Assembly (NCBI RefSeq): GCF_029689925.1
Contig: NZ_CP121445.1
Coordinates: 1,171,001 to 1,235,000 of the forward strand
Direction: 5' to 3'
Origin: Anaerocolumna sp. AGMB13025
GTDB taxonomy: Bacteria; Bacillota; Clostridia; Lachnospirales; Lachnospiraceae
Length of the DNA stretch: 64,000 nt
Shown: piece after piece, positions 1-9,146 of the stretch
Layout of the letters: every line of letters starts with the position of its first letter
Numbering within the stretch: the stretch's first letter is position 1
Notes under the pieces: model-generated
Database searches by the model: none
What the model saw: only the letters and a program-made list of their open reading frames with translations
What the model was told of the DNA's origin: nothing
Made by a program: the position numbers and the translations under genes

Positions 1-392
1 TCCCTCAAAGAAGTCCTTTTTTATTAATTGACCGTATCGATGAATTAGAACCAGGCAAACGTGCCGTTGGACGCAAATGTGTATCCTATAACGAACCGTT
101 TTTTCTGGGACATTTTCCGGATGAACCTGTTATGCCGGGAGTGCTGGTGATCGAAGCATTAGCTCAGGTAGGCGCCGTAGTTTGTTTATCTCTTGAAGAA
201 AACAAGGGAAAAAATTCCTATTTTGGCGGAATCAATAAGGCCAGATTCCGTAATAAAATCGTACCTGGTGATGTACTCACCCTGGAAGTTGAGTTAGTAA
301 AGAAAAAAGGTAATATTGGCGTGGCCAATGCCAAAGCATATGACGGAGATAAGATTTTTGCTGAAGCGGAATTGACTTTTGCTATAGGTTAA
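1..392 (+). CDS. fabZ: 3-hydroxyacyl-ACP dehydratase FabZ (5' end outside window)
   Basis: FabZ dehydrates 3-hydroxyacyl-ACP to trans-2-enoyl-ACP in the cytoplasmic type II fatty acid synthesis cycle. The frame is open from base 3, so the first in-window ATG (132) is internal and the true start lies to the left; 129 residues remain of a usual 140-150. The hot-dog fold hallmarks are visible: PFLLIDRI, then GHFP with the catalytic His (codon at 111), then MPGVLVIEALAQ with the catalytic Glu. It sits 33 bp ahead of accC, as in clostridial fab-acc operons. Identification is firm; only the N-terminus is missing. Confidence 0.93.
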   Translation, partial: PQRSPFLLIDRIDELEPGKRAVGRKCVSYNEPFFLGHFPDEPVMPGVLVIEALAQVGAVVCLSLEENKGKNSYFGGINKARFRNKIVPGDVLTLEVELVKKKGNIGVANAKAYDGDKIFAEAELTFAIG

Positions 393-425
393 TATATTAG
401 TAATGTAAAGATGGGAGCACCAACT

Positions 426-1778
426 ATGATTAAAAAAGTTTTAATAGCCAATCGTGGAGAGATTGCTGTCCGTATCATCCGTGCCTGTAGGGAAATGGGT
501 ATCAGCACGGTTGCTATTTGCTCTGATATAGATAAAGAAGCCCTGCATGCGCAGCTTGCTGATGAAACGGTATGTATTGGTCCCATGTCTTCGAAAGACA
601 GTTATTTAAGAATGGACCGGATTCTAAGCGCAACCCTTGCAACCGGCGCAGATGCGATTCACCCCGGATTTGGATTTTTATCTGAAAACAGTAAATTTGC
701 CGACTTATGCCGCAAATGCAATATTACCTTCATTGGACCTTCTGCCGAAGTCATTGACCGTATGGGAAATAAGTCAGAAGCCAGAAAAACTATGATGGAA
801 GCTGGTGTGCCCGTTGTCCCTGGAACGAAGGAGCCGGTCTTTACACCGGAAGAAGGGAAAAGAATAGCCGATGGGATGGGATATCCGGTTATGATAAAGG
901 CTTCTGCCGGTGGCGGCGGTAAAGGAATGCGAATCGTTAATACCGAAGAGGAATTTATCCATCTTTTTGAAACTGCCAGCCAGGAAGCAAAGAACTCCTT
1001 TGGTGATGACACCATGTATATTGAAAAATATATTAAAGGAGCAAGACATATTGAATTTCAGATATTGGCAGACAATTACGGTAATGTGATTCATTTGGGA
1101 GAAAGAGACTGTTCAATTCAAAGAAGACATCAGAAGATGATAGAAGAGGCCCCCTCCCTTGTTATAGATGATAAATTAAGAAAGCTTATGGGCGACACGG
1201 CAGTGAAAGCTGCGAAAGCCGCAAGATATTGCAATGCCGGAACCATAGAATTCATTTTAGATCAGGATAATAACTTTTATTTTATCGAAATGAATACCAG
1301 AATACAGGTAGAACATGGCGTAACCGAAATGGTCACCGGTATCGATTTAATACGGGAACAAATTAAAATTGCCAGTGGTGACAAACTATCCTTAACCCAG
1401 GAAGAAGTAACCATTACGGGTCACTCCATCGAATGCCGTATTAATGCTGAGAATCCCAGCAAAAACTTTATGCCTTCACCTGGACTTGTAACCAGCCTTC
1501 ATATGCCTGGCGGTAATGGAGTCCGTATTGATTCGGCACTTTATGCAGGTTATAAGGTACCGGCAGCCTATGACTCCCTGATTGTTAAACTAATGGTCCA
1601 TGATGCCACCCGTGATTTAGCCATTAAGAAGATGCGGGGTGTGCTGGGGGAATTGGTCATTGAAGGTATTGACACTAATATTGATTTTCAGTATCAGATC
1701 ATCAATCACGAGGATTATATAAAAGGAAAAACGGATACCGGATTTGTGGAACGGATATTATCCGAAAAGGAGGCCTGA
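426..1778 (+). CDS. accC: acetyl-CoA carboxylase, biotin carboxylase subunit
   Basis: AccC carboxylates biotin on the carrier protein AccB using ATP and bicarbonate, the first half-reaction of malonyl-CoA synthesis. The 450 residues match the family length. Seen: N-terminal IANRGEIAVRI, the glycine-rich ATP-grasp loop GGGGKGMRI, and the EMNTRIQVEH active-site motif. I chose ATG 426 because GGGAG lies 8 bases upstream; an ATG at 411 would add five residues and has no ribosome site. Carboxyltransferase genes accD and accA follow. No accB is in the window; in this operon type it usually lies upstream of fabZ. Confidence 0.96.
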   Translation: MIKKVLIANRGEIAVRIIRACREMGISTVAICSDIDKEALHAQLADETVCIGPMSSKDSYLRMDRILSATLATGADAIHPGFGFLSENSKFADLCRKCNITFIGPSAEVIDRMGNKSEARKTMMEAGVPVVPGTKEPVFTPEEGKRIADGMGYPVMIKASAGGGGKGMRIVNTEEEFIHLFETASQEAKNSFGDDTMYIEKYIKGARHIEFQILADNYGNVIHLGERDCSIQRRHQKMIEEAPSLVIDDKLRKLMGDTAVKAAKAARYCNAGTIEFILDQDNNFYFIEMNTRIQVEHGVTEMVTGIDLIREQIKIASGDKLSLTQEEVTITGHSIECRINAENPSKNFMPSPGLVTSLHMPGGNGVRIDSALYAGYKVPAAYDSLIVKLMVHDATRDLAIKKMRGVLGELVIEGIDTNIDFQYQIINHEDYIKGKTDTGFVERILSEKEA

Positions 1779-1784
1779 ACCTGA

Positions 1785-2642
1785 ATGCTTAATTTTAAAA
1801 AGAATCCCAGTATGTCCGGACTAAAGCAGGCCCATCTGGGAGAAAAGATAAAAGACTCCTTAGATGAAGCCCAGATTCCTGACGGTTTATTTGAAAAATG
1901 CGAAAAATGCAATGAAATCATATATACGGAGGATGTAGTAGCCAATTACTATATCTGTCCAAATTGCGGTAATTACTTCCGAATCAGTCCCAGAACCAGA
2001 ATCAGCATGATACTGGATAAGGGCAGCTTTACCGAGTGGGATACGGAACTTGAAATCAGTGATCCCCTTAACTTTCCGGGATATAAATCCAAACTGGAAT
2101 TAATGAAACTGGTAACGAACCTGGATGAAGCCGTTATTACCGGAGAAGGTAAAATTGATGATACCAAAGTAGCCATTGGCGTTATGGCCTCTAACTTCTT
2201 AATGGGCAGTATGGGGCAAGTAGTCGGCGAAAAGATTACCAGAATGATTGAAAAGGCGACTACGCAAAAACTTCCAGTAATCATTTTCTGCTGCTCGGGA
2301 GGTGCTAGAATGCAGGAAGGAATCATATCCTTAATGCAGATGGCTAAAACGTCCCAGGCACTGAAAAAACATGATGAAGCCGGGCTGTTATATGTATCTG
2401 TATTAACGGATCCTACTACCGGCGGTGTTATGGCCAGTTTTGCAATGCTTGGGGATGTCATTCTTGCTGAGCCCGGCGCCTTGATTGGGTTTGCCGGTCC
2501 CAGAGTAATTGAACAGACCATTGGGCAGCGTCTGCCGGAAGGATTCCAGAGAGCAGAATTTTTATTGGAACATGGATTTATTGATAAAATAGTAAAACGT
2601 AATAAATTAAAGCAGACCTTGTCCATGTTGGTAAAGAGTTAA
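1785..2642 (+). CDS. accD: acetyl-CoA carboxylase carboxyltransferase beta subunit
   Basis: AccD pairs with AccA to transfer the carboxyl group from biotin to acetyl-CoA. The 285-residue protein has the N-terminal four-cysteine zinc ribbon (C39, C42, C58, C61) followed by the crotonase-like carboxyltransferase fold with [11 protein letters not shown] and the glycine-rich stretch around [11 protein letters not shown]. It begins 6 bp after accC and is translationally close-coupled. AccA, usually immediately adjacent in such operons, is here separated by 252 bp holding a structured element. Confidence 0.96.
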   Translation: MLNFKKNPSMSGLKQAHLGEKIKDSLDEAQIPDGLFEKCEKCNEIIYTEDVVANYYICPNCGNYFRISPRTRISMILDKGSFTEWDTELEISDPLNFPGYKSKLELMKLVTNLDEAVITGEGKIDDTKVAIGVMASNFLMGSMGQVVGEKITRMIEKATTQKLPVIIFCCSGGARMQEGIISLMQMAKTSQALKKHDEAGLLYVSVLTDPTTGGVMASFAMLGDVILAEPGALIGFAGPRVIEQTIGQRLPEGFQRAEFLLEHGFIDKIVKRNKLKQTLSMLVKS

Positions 2643-2790
2643 TTACAGGTTAATACCGGATAATAGTAGTCAATGGTTTGTGTAATATTTCTTATTTGAA
2701 ACTGCGGAATATGAAATATCATAGACACAATAAATCTTTGGCATAATTTTAATATACTGATTTTTAAGGTACTGTTTTCGGTTTCTTACC

Positions 2791-2881
2791 AGGTGAAGGA
2801 AAATATAGATAGGAAAGGAAGCCACTTCTTCTTTCACTTAAGATTATTTGTGGCAGTACCGCGGATTACAGTTGCGGTACT
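2791..2881 (+). ncRNA. pseudoknot-like structured leader before accA (motif copy A)
   Basis: Two helices interleave. P1 pairs 2791-2799 with 2831-2839 (9 bp, two G-U), P2 pairs GCCAC 2821-2825 with GTGGC 2850-2854. A third hairpin follows at once, 2855-2862 with 2874-2881, and the accA ATG is 13 bases later. Signature words AAAATAT, AAGGA-GCCAC and GTGGCAGTA recur at 15181-15273 and 25997-26092 where the P1 and P3 arms differ but most still pair. This reads as a conserved fold, either a cis-regulatory RNA or a small mobile element. I cannot assign it to a known riboswitch family. Confidence 0.55.
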
Positions 2882-2894
2882 CAAGGGTAGAGCT

Positions 2895-3683
2895 ATGTCA
2901 GATTTAACTGCGTGGGATCGGGTTCAGATTGCAAGAAGCACCACCAGACCAACCAGTCTGGACTTTATCAGTGCAATCTTTAATAAATTCATGGAACTCC
3001 ACGGTGACCGTGTATCCCATGATGATGGTGCGATCGTTGCCGGTCTTGCATCGATTGATGATATTACGGTTACTGTTATCGGTCAGCAAAAGGGTCGAAA
3101 CATCAAACAGAATATAAAGAGAAACTATGGTATGCCTAATCCGGATGGCTACCGCAAAGCTCTTCGGTTAATGAAACAGGCCGAAAAATTCGGACGCCCT
3201 ATTGTCTGTTTTATTGATACACCCGGTGCATTCTGCGGTATTGAAGCAGAAGAAAGGGGTCAGGGAGAAGCCATTGCCAGAAATCTCTATGAGATGTCAG
3301 GTATTAAAGTACCCATCCTTTCCATTGTTATCGGAGAAGGAGGAAGCGGAGGTGCTCTTGCCTTAGGTGTAGCAAACGAAGTATGGATGCTAGAGAATGC
3401 AACCTATTCCATCTTATCGCCGGAAGGATTTGCCTCTATACTTTGGAAAGACAGTAAGAGAGCCAATGAGGCTGCCGAAGTAATGAAAATAACAGCCGCT
3501 GACTTACAGGATTTAAAGATTGTAGAGCGCATAATACCCGAATGTGAGGCATTGTGTGTAGATACCATGGAATCCGTGGCTTGTCAGATCAGGACCGATA
3601 TCGTTGATTTTATTAATCGTTACAGAGCAAAAACCAAGGATGAAATTGTAGACGCGCGTTACGAAAGATTCCGTAATATGTAA
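2895..3683 (+). CDS. accA: acetyl-CoA carboxylase carboxyltransferase alpha subunit
   Basis: AccA is the partner of AccD in the carboxyltransferase. I start it at ATG 2895, giving 262 residues beginning [14 protein letters not shown], the usual start in this family. A longer frame from GTG 2793 would translate through the hairpin element just upstream and add residues unlike the family. Seen: [22 protein letters not shown] and the oxyanion-hole glycines. AGGG lies just after the last hairpin and before the start, so the ribosome site abuts the structured region, which may affect translation. Confidence 0.93.
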   Translation: MSDLTAWDRVQIARSTTRPTSLDFISAIFNKFMELHGDRVSHDDGAIVAGLASIDDITVTVIGQQKGRNIKQNIKRNYGMPNPDGYRKALRLMKQAEKFGRPIVCFIDTPGAFCGIEAEERGQGEAIARNLYEMSGIKVPILSIVIGEGGSGGALALGVANEVWMLENATYSILSPEGFASILWKDSKRANEAAEVMKITAADLQDLKIVERIIPECEALCVDTMESVACQIRTDIVDFINRYRAKTKDEIVDARYERFRNM

Positions 3684-4087
3684 TCCTAATGATAAAGTCT
3701 GGATAAAAGTTAAAAGTAATTATTAGTTAATAGTGATAAGTAGTTAATTGTTGTAGTAATTAATAGTTAATAGTAATAAGTAGTTAATAGTTATGGTAAA
3801 AAGTAGTTAATAGTTGTAGTAATAAGTAATTAATTGTTTTAGTCATAAATAGTTAATAGGAATAGTTATAAATAGCGGGATATGTAAAATACAATTCATA
3901 ATCTTATACTTCAAAGCAGTCAGTAGTATCTTTATAATTGATTGCCAAAAGAAAAGAATATCTTGATTGTTATTTTATATTTCCCGCTATTTTATTTAGT
4001 ATCTTTTGTTAGTAAGCGTTTATAACAAGCATCTAAAAGGGCTGTACCAAGAGGAGAAGTAATCATTGTGACTGTTTAGTCTGGGGT
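3684..4087. repeat. AT-rich degenerate tandem repeat after accA, then long-range inverted repeat
   Basis: No gene is seen in these 404 bases. From about 3705 to 3860 the DNA is a degenerate array built on words such as agtaataagtagttaatag. It is followed by a long-range inverted repeat, AAATAGCGGGA (3870-3880) with TCCCGCTATTT (3982-3992), about 100 bases apart, which could end the acc transcript although it lacks a clean T-run. Confidence 0.5.
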
Positions 4088-4903
4088 TTACATTCCGAAA
4101 GTTTTGCGGAATACCTTGGGATTATAACCGGAATAATGTTTAAAAAAGTTTGAAAAGGAACTTAAATCCTCAAAACCGACTAAAAGCATAAGTTCAGAAA
4201 CCGGAAGGCTGGTATTTTCAAGAAGGGCTTTGGCTCGTTCCATTCTGAGTTTATTGATATAATTAAGAGGTGTTGTACCCATCCTGGATTTAAACAGTCT
4301 AATAAAATAATTCGGATGCATATGCATTCTGCCGGATAAATCGTCCAGGGTCAGGCGGATGTGGAGATTATCGTTAATATAGGAAATTAACGAATAAAAC
4401 TCAGGATGATTTTCTTCATACAGCGTTACTTGATTACAGTCTGAAAGTGAGATGTAATCAGATAACAGAGATAATATGCCTGCTTTTAGCCGAAAAGCAG
4501 AAGCCAGAGTATTTTCTCTTGCCTGGTCAAAAATATCTAAAAAATGTTTCACAACTTCCCTGTCATCTTTAATATCGATATAGTAAGGAAGATTTAAGTT
4601 CTGGGTCAATTGATTATCCCAGGCTTTCACTTCAAAGTGTATCCAGTATTTCGTTACAAAGTTATCGTTAATGTGGTAAAAGGAATGCCTGGTCTGGGAA
4701 GGAATGAAAAACATCCTTCCTTTATGACCGTGATAAGCCTTTCCCTCTATTATGAGCTCACACTCTCCATCCGTGATAAAATATATCTTACAGAAAGGAC
4801 ACAGGATATTATTTTCCCTCCAGTTACTTCCGCAGTGGGTAAGACTGCCGTAATAGTAATCAATATAGAGATTGGAAAAATACTTAGAATAATTCGTATC
4901 CAA
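4088..4903 (-). CDS. AraC-family transcriptional regulator
   Basis: A 271-residue AraC/XylS regulator, with an N-terminal cupin-like sensor half and a C-terminal pair of helix-turn-helices (IRLTLDDLSGRMHMHPNYFI and PVSELMLLVGFEDLSSFSNF) ending NPKVFRKTFGM. I start it at TTG 4903 because AAAGGAGG lies five bases upstream; the frame stays open to TTG 5002 but without a ribosome site. It is divergent from the alpha-fucosidase at 5467, so it probably responds to a fucosylated sugar and controls that gene. The ligand is inferred only from position. Confidence 0.85.
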   Translation of the reverse strand: MDTNYSKYFSNLYIDYYYGSLTHCGSNWRENNILCPFCKIYFITDGECELIIEGKAYHGHKGRMFFIPSQTRHSFYHINDNFVTKYWIHFEVKAWDNQLTQNLNLPYYIDIKDDREVVKHFLDIFDQARENTLASAFRLKAGILSLLSDYISLSDCNQVTLYEENHPEFYSLISYINDNLHIRLTLDDLSGRMHMHPNYFIRLFKSRMGTTPLNYINKLRMERAKALLENTSLPVSELMLLVGFEDLSSFSNFFKHYSGYNPKVFRKTFGM

Positions 4904-5070
4904 AGCTGCCTCCTTTATGAAAATATGGTTAATTATTTTCAAGTTTATGTTTGTATTTCTTATTACAAAATCATTATAACGATGATAAACTATCCTTGTC
5001 AATGATGGTTATGACAGTAAGAGAGATTAGACATAAAGAGTGATTAAACAAAACTTTAGAGTAACAAAAC

Positions 5071-5326
5071 TTGATTTGAGAGTCAAAAGCCTAATTTAGG
5101 TTGTAAAATGAATAACCCGGTATATATATTCATTTTGTCTACCTTACCTTCCTGCGGCATGTCCTTTGTAGAGCCTCATAGATGCAAAAAGCATCGCACT
5201 GCTCAGCTTTTTGCTGAGTCTCTAGTCGGACATAAACAACCTTGTCAGCCGGTCTACGACAAAATGAATATATATACCGGGTTATTCATTAATTAAGTTT
5301 TTTGAGGCTTTTGACTCTCAAATCAA
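5071..5326. mobile_element. MITE-like palindromic element, full-length copy
   Basis: A 256 bp element with perfect 22 bp terminal inverted repeats (5071-5092 and 5305-5326, starting TTGATTTGAGAGTCAAAAG) and a second perfect 33 bp inverted repeat inside (5107-5139 with 5258-5290). The core includes GATGCAAAAAGCATC and CAGCTTTTTGCTG hairpins. It encodes nothing convincing; a 62-codon frame inside it is a by-product of the palindrome. It is inserted in a minisatellite whose unit appears on both sides. A second, internally deleted copy lies at 22350-22529, nearly identical over the shared part, so it is a dispersed element. Confidence 0.75.
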
Positions 5327-5415
5327 AACTTTAGAGTAACAAAACCTTAGAGTAACAAAACCATAGAGTAATAAAGCCATTGAATAACAAAACCATAAAG
5401 TAACAAAACCACAAG
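5327..5415. repeat. minisatellite, 15 bp class, flanking the MITE
   Basis: Degenerate units of the form TAGAGTAACAAAACC repeat about six times here, and one further unit lies left of the MITE at 5056-5070. The element therefore landed inside the array. The repeat ends about 45 bases before the fucosidase ribosome site. Nothing else is recognised in 4904-5466 apart from the AraC and fucosidase upstream regions. Confidence 0.7.
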
Positions 5416-5466
5416 TGATGCAATAGGCGATAATGAAAAGTTTATGAAGAAAAGGAGAAGGATACG

Positions 5467-6774
5467 ATGACATTATACGAAGAAAGAGAGAGAAGAACCG
5501 AATGGTTTAAAGAGGCACGTTTTGGAATGTTCCTCCACTGGGGGCTTTATGCAATTCCTGCGAGGGGTGAGTGGGTAAAAAGTACGGAAAAGATAACAAC
5601 TAAGGAGTATAATAAGTATTTTGAAGAATTTGACCCGGTTCGGTATAATCCCAGGGAGTGGGCGAAATGTGCAAAAGAAGCAGGAATGAAATATGCAGTA
5701 TTAACAACAAAACACCACGACGGTTTTTGCCTGTTTGATTCCGCTTATACCGATTATAAAAGCACCAATACCAAGTGCAGGCGGGATCTGGTAAGTGAGT
5801 ATGTGGAGGCATTCAGAGAGGAAGGAATAAAAATCGGCTTTTATTATTCCCTTCTGGACTGGCACCATCCGGATTATCCACATTATGGAGACAGACAGCA
5901 TCCGATGAGGGATAATGAAGAGTTTAAAGGAGTAAAACATAACTGGGAGAACTATATCACATACTTTCACAATCAGGTAAGAGAACTTCTAACGAACTAT
6001 GGCAAGATTGATTTAATATGGTTTGACTTCTCCTATGACAATGAAAAACTTGCCGGTACAGAGTTTGAACATATGTCAGGTCAAACCTGGAGAGCCACTG
6101 AGCTGGTCACAATGATGAGAAAGCTTCAGCCGGATATTATCATTGATAACCGATTGGGCGGAGATGCCAGAAAAGAAGACCCGGATCTCCATTCTGGAGA
6201 TTTCGTTTCACCGGAATGCATGATGCCTTCAACGGGAGAATTGGATGTGCTTGGACGCCCCGTGCCCTGGGAATTATGTCTTACCCTCAATGAAAACTGG
6301 GGTTATGCCAAGAATAAGCCCTGGGATTATAAAACTACGGAAAATGTCCTTCATATGCTTGTAGAATGCGTCAGTAAAAACGGTAATATGCTCATTAACG
6401 TTGGTCCAAATGCCAAAGGGGAATTTCCGAAAGACAGCCTTAGAATCCTTAAAGAAATTGGGGAATGGATGCGGATAAACGGGGAAAGTATCTACGGATG
6501 TGGTATAAGCGACATAAATAAACCGGAATGGGGCAGATATACCCAAAAGGGTAAAATGCTATATGCTCATATCTACGACAGGCGTGTAGGTGCGTTCAGA
6601 CTAGAAGGTCTGGAAGGAAAACTGAAAAAAGCACGTATATTGGAAGATGGCGCAGAATTAAAACTGGTCCGCCCCTGGAATGGAGCTGAATATCCGGAGG
6701 ATGCCTATGTTGAACTGGATATTGCAGGGTTATATGATGAGAGAGATACCGTTCTTGAACTGGAACTGCTGTAA
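5467..6774 (+). CDS. alpha-L-fucosidase, glycoside hydrolase family 29
   Basis: The enzyme releases L-fucose from glycans by a retaining mechanism. The 435-residue protein shows the GH29 landmarks in order: RFGMFLHWGLYAIPARGEW, YAVLTTKHHDGFCLFDS, DLIWFDFSYD with the candidate nucleophile Asp, and NGNMLINVGPNAKGEFP. No signal peptide is present, so it probably acts in the cytoplasm on imported oligosaccharides. AAAAGGAGAAG lies just upstream of the ATG. The AraC gene opposite is the likely regulator. The length fits a catalytic domain plus a short beta-sandwich and no extra binding module. Confidence 0.92.
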   Translation: MTLYEERERRTEWFKEARFGMFLHWGLYAIPARGEWVKSTEKITTKEYNKYFEEFDPVRYNPREWAKCAKEAGMKYAVLTTKHHDGFCLFDSAYTDYKSTNTKCRRDLVSEYVEAFREEGIKIGFYYSLLDWHHPDYPHYGDRQHPMRDNEEFKGVKHNWENYITYFHNQVRELLTNYGKIDLIWFDFSYDNEKLAGTEFEHMSGQTWRATELVTMMRKLQPDIIIDNRLGGDARKEDPDLHSGDFVSPECMMPSTGELDVLGRPVPWELCLTLNENWGYAKNKPWDYKTTENVLHMLVECVSKNGNMLINVGPNAKGEFPKDSLRILKEIGEWMRINGESIYGCGISDINKPEWGRYTQKGKMLYAHIYDRRVGAFRLEGLEGKLKKARILEDGAELKLVRPWNGAEYPEDAYVELDIAGLYDERDTVLELELL

Positions 6775-6965
6775 GTAAAACAGTAAACAAAAACGTAAAT
6801 GAAGCTGTAATAAAAGCCATAATAAAAGCCATAAATGAAGCTGCAATAAAAGCCATAAATGAAGCTGTAATAAAAGCATAAATGAAGCCGTAATAAAAGC
6901 CGTAAATGAAGCTGTATTTAAAGCCGTAAATGAAACTGTAATTTAAAGCTGTAATTAATACTGTA
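6775..6965. repeat. 24 bp minisatellite directly after the fucosidase stop
   Basis: Starting at the stop codon, degenerate units of TAAAAGCCATAAATGAAGCTG type repeat about seven times. The unit is unrelated in sequence to the other arrays in the window. It gives rise to an open frame on the minus strand that I do not regard as a gene. Confidence 0.75.
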
Positions 6966-6999
6966 ATAGATAGTACTCTTTTTCGTTGTACTCATGAAT

Positions 7000-7080
7000 G
7001 AAAAACCATAATGAAATATCAAAACTTTTGATAAGACAATTTATCAGAAGATGATATGACATTATGGTTTTTCTGTCTTT
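7000..7080. terminator. bidirectional terminator between fucosidase and YcxB-like gene
   Basis: GAAAAACCATAATG (7000-7013) pairs perfectly with CATTATGGTTTTTC (7060-7073), with T-rich sequence following on the plus strand and a run of T on the minus strand. It lies between convergent genes and can serve both. Confidence 0.75.
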
Positions 7081-7123
7081 TTCACTTATAGAGTAACTTT
7101 TATACCGTCATAGTTTTTAGCAT

Positions 7124-8425
7124 TTATTTACCAAGCTTTAGTTTAATAAATTTCACAAATTCGTCCCCACTGGTTTCAAAACCGTCTTTTTTAAGATAAA
7201 AAGCTTTATCCCCCTGATACAGATAAATATAATTCTTATATTCTTTGATATCAGTAACCTGCAGATAAGGATATTTGGAGATGAACTGAATACCGGATAA
7301 GGTGAAATAATCCTCATAAAATGTAAATACTGCCTCTTTGCCTTTATCCTTATCATAAAGCTTCTTGGTCCGGGCTACAAGTTTTTCAATCCGGATTCCC
7401 TGATAATACACAAAAACAAATAAAAGTATAATTGCGATGGTACAGCTGATAAAAGCAGAGCCGGTCTGGGACAGCATAGCTAAAATAACAAGAAACAGTA
7501 TGCCCATGATTACCCAGAGCTTCATATTCTTTATTATTTCATTATAATAGCAAAAATCTTTTATGACTTCATCGGTATATTGTGTGTGATTTACATGTAG
7601 TATGGTTTCTTTAATATTTTGTTCTTCTTTTTGTTTCTGCTCCAGATAAAACTTAGTCAGAGCATCGGTTTTGGCTGTCTTCAGCCCTTTTTGCTTTTTA
7701 GCTCTGTTCCGGTTCATTATGACAGCAAACACGATAAGAGCAACAATAATCAGGAAAAACGCTGCTAATACGAAGTAAGTTTGCTTTATTTGTTTTTGAA
7801 CTTCAGCTTTATCCAAGAATTCTGTAAAATGGGTTCCATCAACCAATTCCTTTATAAATGTTTCATCCAAAGACTCGGTGTTGGTTTTCTTATAAGTATC
7901 AAAGTTCACCGCATAGCCGTTTACAATGGTTCCGTATATTGTTTCTTTAAAGGGGACACCTTCTTGCTCCATCTCAATTGTGTAATGATAAAAGGGCATC
8001 TCAGTCTGAGAATATTTTTCGATAGAGGCTTTAACATTCTTGTCTTCATTAGATACAAAACCGTCTAAAAATTCCTTCAGCTCACCTTCCGAAAGCAGGG
8101 ACAAATTGAAAATGTCCTTTGATTTACTGGATTGTTTCTGCATCAGTCTTACAGTCACTTTGGTACTTGGATCATATAGTAGGGCTTTGACCCCCATTTC
8201 ACCAAAGGATTTCTTTTCACTTTTTGGGTCGGTAATTCCTGCTATAGTCCAGGATTCATCTGTATTTGGTGTATCATTCGTTATTATAACCGTATCCTCC
8301 GGCGTAGTCAGATTAACATATAAATCCGGGAATTGGGTTTCTTTGGCCTGTACTTTTGTAAAGGGTAAGACAGCCATCAGGAAAACTGCCATACCAAGCA
8401 GCCTGATAATTGATTTTTTCTTCAT
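7124..8425 (-). CDS. membrane protein with signal peptide and C-terminal YcxB-like domain
   Basis: A 433-residue protein of unknown function. It begins with a signal peptide (KKSIIRLLGMAVFLMAVLPF, cut likely after VQA), then an extracellular region of about 190 residues, a transmembrane helix (YFVLAAFFLIIVALIVFAVI), a cytoplasmic linker, two more helices around VIMGILFLVILAML and AIILLFVFVYY, and a C-terminal stretch (FYEDYFTLSGIQFISKYPY to the end) resembling YcxB-type domains. I start it at ATG 8425 behind AAGGAGAT; an ATG at 8458 lacks a ribosome site. It is a lone gene, convergent with the fucosidase. Confidence 0.65.
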   Translation of the reverse strand: MKKKSIIRLLGMAVFLMAVLPFTKVQAKETQFPDLYVNLTTPEDTVIITNDTPNTDESWTIAGITDPKSEKKSFGEMGVKALLYDPSTKVTVRLMQKQSSKSKDIFNLSLLSEGELKEFLDGFVSNEDKNVKASIEKYSQTEMPFYHYTIEMEQEGVPFKETIYGTIVNGYAVNFDTYKKTNTESLDETFIKELVDGTHFTEFLDKAEVQKQIKQTYFVLAAFFLIIVALIVFAVIMNRNRAKKQKGLKTAKTDALTKFYLEQKQKEEQNIKETILHVNHTQYTDEVIKDFCYYNEIIKNMKLWVIMGILFLVILAMLSQTGSAFISCTIAIILLFVFVYYQGIRIEKLVARTKKLYDKDKGKEAVFTFYEDYFTLSGIQFISKYPYLQVTDIKEYKNYIYLYQGDKAFYLKKDGFETSGDEFVKFIKLKLGK

Positions 8426-8626
8426 ATTACTTTTTATCTCCTTGTTTTTGTAGCTCATTCATTATTTTTTTTCAATCTGATCGATGGGACACGGAAGCAT
8501 GTCCCGCATTTAATTATCTTACCACGATTTTACATAAGTTTCTACGGTTTTTATCATTGGATTATAAAAATATGATAAACAAAATATAAAAGATATAAGA
8601 AGTATAATGTAAAAGAGATTCATAGA

Positions 8627-9040
8627 CTACTTGATTTTGTTCATAGACAGATTAACTTTGTAATTTCCATAGATTAATATCTCATCCAGAAAATCCAACA
8701 GCTCTTTTTGATCATGAGTAAAAACGGTTAGCAAATAGCACCCCTCGCCACTGATACGATGAGCTTCATAAACCAGATCATTTAGCTTAATAAATTTACA
8801 AAACCCGATATGGTCGGTCGTTTTCATGAATACCGTAATAAAGGCAGTTACGGATAAACCAAGTTTTTCGTTGTTTATTTTAACGGTATAGCCTTCCAGA
8901 ATTCCAAGCTCATTAAGCTTGGTTATTCTGTTTTTTACCGCCTGTCCCGTAAGATGGACAATATCACCGATTTCCTGCCATTGCATCCTTGAATTAGTCC
9001 TTAATAATTGTAGAATCTGGATATCTGTCTGGTCAATCAT
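8627..9040 (-). CDS. Lrp/AsnC-family transcriptional regulator
   Basis: A 137-residue regulator: N-terminal winged helix-turn-helix (DIQILQLLRTNSRMQWQEIG, then TGQAVKNRITKLNELGILEG) and a C-terminal RAM-type ligand-binding ferredoxin fold (EAHRISGEGCYLLTVFT). Lrp-family proteins usually sense amino acids and control nearby transport or metabolism genes. It is divergent from the MBL-fold hydrolase, separated by 106 bp, and may control it. The effector is not deducible from sequence. Confidence 0.88.
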   Translation of the reverse strand: MIDQTDIQILQLLRTNSRMQWQEIGDIVHLTGQAVKNRITKLNELGILEGYTVKINNEKLGLSVTAFITVFMKTTDHIGFCKFIKLNDLVYEAHRISGEGCYLLTVFTHDQKELLDFLDEILIYGNYKVNLSMNKIK

Positions 9041-9146
9041 ATGGTTTCATATCCTTTCATAAATCAAGTAAAGGTTTCGTTATTCTTACTCTATGCAAGT
9101 ATCTTACCGCTTATAATAAATATTATCAATAGTCGGAGGAATCAAA

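Noticed and set aside
1973..2626. 217-codon minus-strand frame opposite accD
   Set aside because: The plus strand encodes a full and conserved AccD; the antisense frame has no recognisable motif and no ribosome site.
2793..2894. N-terminal extension of AccA from GTG 2793
   Set aside because: The extension would translate the structured motif, is unlike AccA N-termini and lacks a ribosome site; ATG 2895 gives the family-typical start.
5108..5296. 62-codon open frame on the plus strand
   Set aside because: It lies wholly within the palindromic MITE-like element; its ends are mirror images of each other and it has no ribosome site.
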